From Limnomonas spitsbergensis (taxonomy: Eukaryota; Chlorophyta; Chlorophyceae; Chlamydomonadales), in the NCBI GenBank assembly GCA_037349105.1, contig JAYJMM010000105.1, positions 1,736,001-1,800,000 of the forward strand: 64,000 nucleotides of DNA, in the 5' to 3' direction. Of the stretch, positions 56,501 through 64,000 are shown one piece after another. The notes under the pieces are model-generated. The model was not told the origin of the DNA. It searched no databases and saw only the letters and a program-made list of their open reading frames with translations. A program made the position numbers and the translations under genes. Positions within the stretch are counted from its first letter, which is position 1. The number at the start of each line of letters is the position of its first letter.

Positions 56501-59500
56501 GAGGGAAGGTGTGCTTTCTGCAGTGACTTCGTTGGGGGAAAAGCTTGGGCGATCAGGCTAGGCAATTCGAGTTCCAGAAGCCCATTGTTTTGGCCTTAAC
56601 AAAATCTTGTCCTGTAGACCGTCTGATATACTGAATGACATGAGCGTTTGTTTGGTTTATTTGCTTCCTGTGCCCTGTTCAGGGAGCGCCAAGGGGAAGA
56701 AGGGGGGGAAGGCTGCTGTCAAGACGGCGGACGATGACGAGCTGGCCGCTCTTATGGCGGAGCTAGACGCGCCAAAGGCCGCGGCAGCAGCGGGCGGAAA
56801 GGGGAAGAAGAAAAAGAAGGGCGGTGGAAAGGGCGGCGATGCCGAGGAGGACTTGGACGCGCTGCTGGCTCAGTATGGCGCTGCGCCGCCCGCTGCTGTA
56901 GCGCCACCTGCAGCAGCTGCTGCAGCAGGACCTTCCACTGACGCTGCGGGGCCTTCCACAGAGGCTGCGGCTGAGGACGCTGACGATGCAGGTGAGATAT
57001 TTCATCTCCTGAGGATGCTGTAGGGGGCTGAGGGCTATGAGGGCCTCGTGAGGACTGTGGGAGTATTTGCCTCGGAGCCGTTTTTTCCCCCCGGCTATGA
57101 GGCCATTACCCTCGCTCCTGCCAAAAGCCACAAACCTTGCCAGCCTGCTGGCGGTCCAAGCAGCATGGCGTGCTACATCATGGGCCTCAAGCCGGAGGCC
57201 GGAATGTAGCTTACATGTGGCGGAGTCACAAAAGAATAACCACTGGCTGTTTGGCCACCAGCTACATCTGGTTGACTGCTAGCCTGCACCTAAACAGGGA
57301 GCGCTGCTGTTTTATTTTCTACCACACTTTCCTTTGTGGCTGCTAAGCGCTGATGTTTGTTCGCCTTGGACCCTGTTTTCTACAACGCAGAGGCAATGAA
57401 GGCTCTTACAGAGGGCAAGGAGCTAACGGCAGCTCAGAAGAAAAGGCTGAAGAAGAAGCAGAAGGAAAAGGAGTCCAAGGTGGGGGGAAGCAAAAGGGGC
57501 ATGTTCAGACAGAGAGGTGCGCTGTTTGTTTTTATTTCGCTGGCATGGGGGAGCTCTGGGCTCAGGCTGACAATTGACCTGACACCAACTGGAAGAAGCC
57601 GAGTAAGGCAAGCTTTAAAGTCCATCCAAAGTGGATGAGGCATGGCAAATTAAAGGAGCTGCTTAGCACGAGGTGGCGGTCTCTCCAACAGTCCAACCTT
57701 AACATGAACTTGCTGCATGGCCTGCAAGCCAGGCAGGTGTCTGCAATGGTTACCTGCCTTTTGCGTTGACCTTTGCCAGAACTTGGTCGGGTGAAATTCT
57801 GTGGGGGACATCAGCCCAGTGAAATTGAGTGCTTATTGCCACCGTTTGGGCTCATGGGAACAAAAGCTACATCACAACCTACAACCTGAGGCCCAAGCAA
57901 CAGGGATTGATGCACCTGGCCCCCCTAGTTGAAGGCTGTGATGTAGCTGAATTGTAGCTGAACTGCCCCAGCCTTGCACGTGGCCCCCCTAGTTGAAGGC
58001 TGTGATGTAGCTGAATTGTAGCTGAAGTGCCCCAGACCTTGCACTGGTGAACCATAGGCGAGCGTGTCAAGTATTAAATGCCCGTCCATGATTCAGCCCA
58101 CGCGCCTGCTGCTGAAGGCGCGGCTGAACAAGAGGCCGGCCAGACAGGAACAGGGGTCATACACTCTCTCCTGATGGACTGCTGATGCCGATTAGGAAGA
58201 GAGGATGGGTCATACACTCTCTCCTGTTCATGATTTGGGCTCACAGCTTACATGTGTGATGCGGTGTTTGCCTCCAAAGGCGGAGCCTGCGAGGTGCGCT
58301 GAGGAGGAGGGTACCTCCGCAGCTGCCGCCGAGGATGTCCCCGCCGCCAGCAAGAAGGAGAAGGGCGGAAAGCCCGTCAAGGAATCTGCGGTTGTGAAGC
58401 GAATGCGAGAGGCGCTGGAGGCCAAGCGCAAGGCCGATGAGGAGGCGCAGCAGGAGGAGGCGGAGCGGGTCCGCGCACAGGCTGAGGAGGATCGCAAGGA
58501 AGAGGAGGAGGTGGGGCAAGAGGGGCTGCCTCTTATGTTAAGGGAGTGAAGGATCAAAGGTGTCAAGGCTTGGACAGGGAGAATTCTCGGTGTAGTCAAA
58601 TTGATAAGGGCCTTGACCAGGCAGTGGAGGAGATCCAAATTTAGTGGTTCATGTGGGTGTGCGGGGAGGGGGTCGGTCTAGATGTGAAGGATCACTGGGT
58701 GCTGCAAGGGCTGAGTTGATTCTTAAGCATGAAGAGGGGCCATGGGTTAAGCCTGAAGGGACTGACTTTGAATGCACGTCTTGGCAGCCCATTTCAAAGG
58801 TTCAGCCAGGCAGCCCCTCAGGGGGCTTCTTGCCTAGTACATGTTGAAGATCTCGTGACGGTGTCACAAGTTCAGCGATCTCTGCAAACTGGTCCCAGAA
58901 TGAGGCAGGAAATGGGCTTTGTGGGCTCTGACTAGGAAGGTTTGTGTCTTTGCTGTTGCCGATCGGGTATCAGGGTGCACAACATATTAGAATGCTTTTA
59001 CACAGGACGTAAATGTTCTGGGAAATGGTATCAATAGAGCTTGACTGGGACGCTCAAGGGAGTGATATTTTTTATGAAAATGAAATATATATCGGTACTG
59101 GCCTGCACCGTACTCAAGCCTCATGTGGCTGATATGGTTCATATGAGTCTTTAATATTTCTGCTAGTGGATGCTGACTGGCAGGCCTCAGGGATCCTTGT
59201 CGACAAAGTACGGTGGAGGGAGCAATGGGTCGGCGCAAGGAGTGTGGCCGCCGCAGCTGCCTCGTGTCCTTGTTTTGTCTTTTCAACATCGGATGCTGGC
59301 ATTTCAGGTTAAAGACCCTTCCCCCTTGACCCGCCCCTTGCAGGAAAAGCGCAAGGAGGAGGAGCGCGAGCGCAAGAAGACGGCGCTGAAGCTCAAGCGC
59401 GATCAGCTCAAAAAGGACGGCAAGCTCCTGACCGGCAAGGCCAAGGTGGAGGCTGAGAGGCTGTCCGCGATCCGGGCACAGATGCTGGCACAGGCGGCGC

Positions 59501-62500
59501 AGAAGGGTGAGGACTGAGGACCTTTCCGGTTGAGAGGGTTTGTGGCGGCAGCTGCCGATTTTCAATTATGTCTGAAAGCTTTCAAGGACATTGTGGTGGA
59601 GATGGACGGGGGGAAGAGGGGGGGAGTTAGTTTTCTGGTGCCCCCATGGCCTTTTTGGTGCCTGATATTCACCTGGGATTCACATGCTGTGTTTCTTATG
59701 AACATCGTCCTATCATTATATGCATTTTTTCATTCTAAGCCCTGGAACAACAGTGTTGTCCTGGGCATCTCGTCTTGTCTCCACAACATCCTCACGTCAT
59801 CCCCTTGTTGTTAGCCCCCTGTTTCTCTTCTTTGCCTCCTCCTCCTCCCCACCTTTCGAATCGTGTCCCCACCCCACCCCTCGAATCCTGCACCGTGGCA
59901 GGCATCATCTTGGATGACGATGAAGCCGAGGGTGAGGATGGTGACGGTGAGAAGAAGCCTAAGAAGGTGGTGTACGCCACCAAGACCAAGCAGCAGATCA
60001 AGCGCAAGGAAGAGGAGGAACTCAAGAAGAAGGTGGGGGGAGTGAGGCAGCGGTGTTTTGAAGGGCTGTTCTGAGGTGGGTCGGTCCTCGACTGCCAGCT
60101 GCCTTGCAGCACCTTTGGGTGTGGCTCGATTGCATTAAAGCCAAGGAATCCAAAGATGCCGGCATCGCTAAGCCCCTGGAAGGTCTATGCTGATTGGTCG
60201 TTACGTTTGTGGATGATGTTGCTGCACACCAGATGGGTGTCATTCAAACTCCCCAGTTCACAATATTTGAACCTCCAGTCCTGAACTCCTCTGTGCAAAT
60301 TGCAATTTGCGTACTACACCCTGGTATTGCTAATATACTGCACTAGTGCACTGGCCAGCTAATCGTTACGTGGACCATATCGCTGCCCTGCCATTCCGAC
60401 TTGCCCTGCCACCCTACCATGCCCAGCCTGTGACGTGTACCTCCCTGCTGATTTGCTAGGCAGAGGAGGAGGCGGAGGTGGAGCGTCTCAAGGGCTTGGA
60501 GGAAGCGCGTAGGAAAGTTGAGGAGCAGGTCAAAGCCGCAGAGGCAGAGGCGGCTGAAGCTGCGGCTGCGGCTGCAGCTGCTGTCATTCGGGAGGAGAGC
60601 GCTGGATGGGATGATGAGGAGGTGCGCGTCAGGGAGGCCATGACCAGGGCTCCACTGGAGTATCCGGCTTTTGTGGGGGAGGGGTATCATTCATGATTGT
60701 CTCGGCTTTTGTTGGTTCCTTGTTTCGGCTTTGATATACACACGGTACTTAACAAAGTACCCTGTGCATGTCATGCAGCGTTGAGGCGGTGGGACTTTTG
60801 TTCCTTTGGGAAAGACACAATTGGGAGGCATGTCAGATGAGCATACCTGAGATGATAATGTATCATAATGTTCATGGGCCAGTATGAAGCCAGGACCTGA
60901 ATGTAAGGAGCCCCATCTTGTACCTCTGCAAACTCATAAGGCCTTTTCAATGTGATCTCCATACTTTTTCTAATAGAGGTGATGAAGATGATTCAGTGGA
61001 TGCGCCCAGAAGTTAGTCTTGGATCCTCGCCACTCTGCTCTGTCCTTCCACACTTCCCTGCCAATCCGCCCTGCCCTGCTACTCTGTTCGGCCAGGCCGC
61101 GGATGACTGGGAGGACGTTGATGTGGACAAGGTCAAGATCGCTTCCGTGGCTGCAGCAGAGGCCGCGGTAGCAGCTGCTGAGGCTGCCGCAGCTGCCGAG
61201 GTTGCCGCCGCTGCGGCAGCAGAGGCCAAGGCCAAGCAGGCGGAGGAGCAGAAGGCGGCAGCCGCTGCCGCAGCCATTGCAGCCAAGGCCAAGCCTCCCG
61301 CAGCGATGGTCAAGGTTGTGAAGCCTTTGGCTGCAAGGCCTGCCCCACCCTTGCCCAAGGCCAAGCTTGCGCCCAAGGCCCCTGCTGCCAAGGAGGAGGA
61401 GGAGGAGGAGGAAGAGGAGTCCGAGGACGAGGAGGAGGAGGGCTCTGATGCTAGCTCGGAGGGCTCTGATGATGAAAGCGATGATGACGACGATGAGGAT
61501 GAGGATAATGAGGTTTGTTGGCGGCTGCGGGGTGATGTATGGTTTGAGCCCTGGCTGGTTTTTGTTGTACCTCAAAACATGATGCCAGATCTCAAGTCCG
61601 CACTGTTTTTCTGGTCTCAAACTGTCATTGCTGTTGTGGGCCTTGATGCTTGCATTGCCCCTGCCTAGCCCAGGCCTTCAGATGTGTCTGCTTGATTGTC
61701 TTGCCCACAGCTTTGCATGCCTGGATTTATGGCATGTAACTATCCTACCCACCCACCCACCCTGTGGTGCACGCAACGTTTGGTGCTGTAATCTTCTAGC
61801 CCTATCGCCATGCGTTGCGTCCTTGTCTCTCCTTGGAGCACTGCATGGATGATTGGATGGACCCTTCCTCCATACATTTCTGTTACACTTGTTCCACCCT
61901 GCCCCCCCCCCGCACCTACCATGGTCGGACTTGGGCTGATCGAATGTGCAACTGTTGGTGGTTATGCAGGATGATGACTCGGATGAAAGTGAATCCGAGT
62001 CGGAATCGGAGTCGGAGACCGACTCGGAGTTGAGCGTGGATGAGGAAAAGGAGAGGAGGATTGAAGAGGCCAAGGTAAGGAAGGGTGTCAGAGGAGGGGG
62101 GGGGGGGCATTGGAGGACGGGCAGAGGGCTGTCAGGTCAGAGGCCGATCAGCAAGTTGACTGATTAGGAGACTGGGAGGGACTGAGAACGACTCCTTGGT
62201 TCCCAACCTCTCTTGTGCGATCTGGAAGGAGTGATAGGGGGGCGTGTAGGGAGTTGAAGCAGCAGCAGCGTTTGTCAGCAAGTATAGGAATAGCAACAGG
62301 AGAGGTCAGGAGCAGGAGCAGCAGCAGGAGGGGTCAGCATCAGCAGGATCATTTTCAGCAGCAGTCATCAGCAGCAGCATCTTGCAGTGGTGTGTGGGGC
62401 CAGCTTTGCACATGGACAGGAGAACCCACAATACTTGACAGTGGCCAGAAAACTTGAACAAAGCTCAAGCGCCCAATATGCACGCACACCCTGAGTTGAC

Positions 62501-63690
62501 ATGTTTGTGTGATCAGGCCAAGCGGTTGGCCCGTACGGAGGTTGCACGCAAGAGTGCCAACAAGGAGCTCCTGAGGTCGCCGATCTGCTGCATCTTGGGT
62601 CACGTCGATGTTGGGAAGACCAAGATATTGGACAACATCCGGCGGACAAACGTGCAGGTGGGGTTGGGGACTACTCATTTCTGGTAACTGCTAATGACCT
62701 CAGCTTACTGGTGTATGGTCTTGTTGCGCTGGCGCGGTAAGCTGACTCGTGGAGCGCGGTATTGAGCGGTGCGGCTACAGTGCGCCCCTCTCTCATACAG
62801 GATGGGACAGGGCTGAAAGATCAGAGGCACTGGCGTCCACTCATCTAGGGGGGATGATTGCGACACACTCAACCTTCACCCGCAAAATAGATATGTCCCA
62901 CTAAGTATCTGTCCCGCTAAATATTTGCCCCTTTCAGGACGGCGAGGCAGGTGGTATCACTCAGCAGATTGGCGCAACCTTTGTACCCGTTGAGGCCATC
63001 GAGGCGCGCACGGCGGCCCTGAGGCAGGCCGGCAAGCCCTTTGAGATGAAGCTGCCCGGTAGGTGGAGACAGCGTTTGGGAGGATAGTTTGCAGCCGCTC
63101 CCTCCCCCCCGCCTCTGCCCCTGCCTGATCGGCCGGTGGTTTACATCATCTAAGATAACTCAACGGCCTCCATCATCGAAGCATGCAGATCCAATACAGG
63201 ACATACTGATATTGGTTCTGTCCCGCCAAACTGTTTCTTGTAGGCTGAAGTTGGCCGCAACCTTCCTACCTTTCCTACTTGATCCACCAGCCATCAGACT
63301 AACGGGCTGAGCTCCTGCACCCTGGTCCCGTTTAGGATTCATGGCTGAATTTCAAGTTTTGAGTCCAGGGTACAGTGCAGTATGCAGTGTAGTTGAGATT
63401 GCAGCCTAGCTATGCCCCGTGGACCCTTTTTCCACCGGTCTGTTATACCCGTATTACGAACCCAGAAAACAGAAGCACAGCACCCTGAGCCGCAACGCCC
63501 TGCACCAGGTCTCCTCGTGATCGACACCCCTGGCCACGAATCCTTCACCAACCTGCGGCAGCGTGGGAGTGGTCTGTGTGACATTGCGGTCCTGATCGTG
63601 GACCTGATGCATGGGCTAGAGCAGCAGACCATCGAGTCCATCGGGCTACTCAAGTCGAGGAAGACGCCCTTCATCATCGCGCTGAACAAG
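53573..63690 (+). CDS. EIF5B: Translation initiation factor eIF5B (IF2-type GTPase), with apparent tRNA-binding OB insert; runs off right edge
   Basis: Seventeen exons: 53573-54097, 54299-54406, 54621-54671, 55048-55227, 55513-55711, 56288-56467, 56683-56991, 57391-57479, 58280-58510, 59344-59506, 59902-60032, 60460-60621, 61096-61512, 61970-62074, 62517-62657, 62938-63058 and 63509-63690. These give 1098 codons in phase, and the gene continues past 64000. The GTPase domain has GHVDVGKT (G1, about residue 978), [10 protein letters not shown] (G2), DTPGHESF (G3) and ALNK at the end of exon 17 (start of G4). eIF5B promotes 60S joining in the cytosol. The N-terminal half is Lys/Glu/Ala-rich coiled coil and acidic, as in the family, with repeated (K)KD.DSLFAAM motifs in exons 5 and 6. 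Exons 2-4 (residues about 176-288) encode a PheT/EMAP-II-like tRNA-binding OB fold ([30 protein letters not shown]), unusual for eIF5B. Alternatively exons 1-4 are a separate gene, as reading past 55227 meets a stop at 55288-55290. Confidence 0.88.
54299..55227 (+). other. Three-exon tRNA-binding OB-fold cassette inside the eIF5B locus
   Basis: Exons 54299-54406, 54621-54671 and 55048-55227 are 108, 51 and 180 nt and all phase 0-0. They encode [30 protein letters not shown] and [20 protein letters not shown], the consecutive strands of the tRNA_bind domain found in bacterial PheT and in EMAP-II/Arc1p relatives. Removing all three exons leaves exon 1 and exon 5 in frame. Confidence 0.8.
57918..58045. 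repeat. 64-bp tandem duplication of the dispersed repeat in eIF5B intron 8
   Basis: Copies at 57918-57981 and 57982-58045 begin GGCCCCCCTAGTTGAAGGCT and differ at a few bases. A further repeat core (CCTACAACCTGAGGCCCAAG) precedes them at 57880-57899. Confidence 0.9.
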
Positions 63691-64000
63691 GTGGGGGGCA
63701 AAAGGGGCTGCTCAATGGCATAAATTTATCACCTTATTTGCTCACAGATGCCGATGTTCACGCCTGGACTGCGTGTTAACGCTGCGGATGAAGCGTTTGG
63801 CAGGCCACCGGAGGCCACTTTTTGGGGAGGCCAGGGGAGGCCACCTTCTCGGTAGCCCCTGACCCTGCTGATCTATTTTGTGCATATGGTGGGGTTTGAT
63901 AGCTTGGGGGAAGAAGGGTTCCGCTTTGTATGGGTCTAGCAGATCGAAGTTTTATGGTGCGAGCCTGCGAGGCGATTTAGGTGGAGGGGTCCAGTGGCAG
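63691..64000. other. eIF5B intron reaching the right edge
   Basis: The donor AAG|GTGGGG at 63690/63691 follows ALNK. No exon resuming the G4 motif (expected V/I-D) is visible before 64000. GGAGGCCA-type short repeats occur at 63805-63845. Confidence 0.6.

Overview
The window looks like nuclear DNA from a green alga (Chlorophyta, perhaps trebouxiophyte- or chlorophycean-like). The genes have many short exons joined by GT-AG introns with correct phases (one GC-AG). The DNA is rich in CAG/GCN runs, minisatellites and degenerate mobile-element debris. The kinase module at 10.7-16.7 kb is of a type common in algae. Clade placement is inference; no rRNA or organelle marker is present.

Four protein-coding genes could be rebuilt exon by exon with consistent phase. 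(1) 1-4578, minus: a CDT2/DTL-type WD40 protein, the substrate receptor of CRL4-Cdt2, with its C-terminus running off the left edge. (2) 10697-16736, minus: a seven-exon gene joining a PD-(D/E)xK nuclease-like region to a protein-kinase-like domain whose catalytic Asp reads Asn. Its first intron is about 2.5 kb and full of repeats. (3) 39317-53198, minus: a 19-exon, 1874-residue homologue of the BRWD/PHIP WD40 proteins. Its C-terminus is polyQ/acidic/basic and no bromodomain is visible. (4) 53573 to beyond the right edge, plus: eIF5B (IF2-family GTPase), whose N-terminal part appears to carry a three-exon, phase-0 cassette encoding a tRNA-binding OB fold. Genes 3 and 4 are divergent and share a 374-bp spacer.

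A single-exon gene of unknown function lies at 36125-37372 (plus). Two minus-strand ORFs 26 kb apart (7.5 kb and 34 kb) share the same cysteine cluster and are probably mobile-element genes. A decayed coding locus (in-frame stop plus two frame shifts) occupies about 18-24.4 kb.

The rest is repeat-rich. It holds a perfect 34-bp hairpin at 17.4 kb and satellites with units of 20, 27, 40, 49, 64 and about 66 bp. It also holds two GC-rich arrays in opposite orientation that bracket 28.8-33.0 kb, tRNA-like SINE remnants, and a dispersed fold-back repeat seen in introns and spacers across the window. Housekeeping loci (CDT2 at the left; BRWD-like and eIF5B at the right) therefore flank a repeat-dominated middle of about 34 kb that contains the nuclease-kinase gene.
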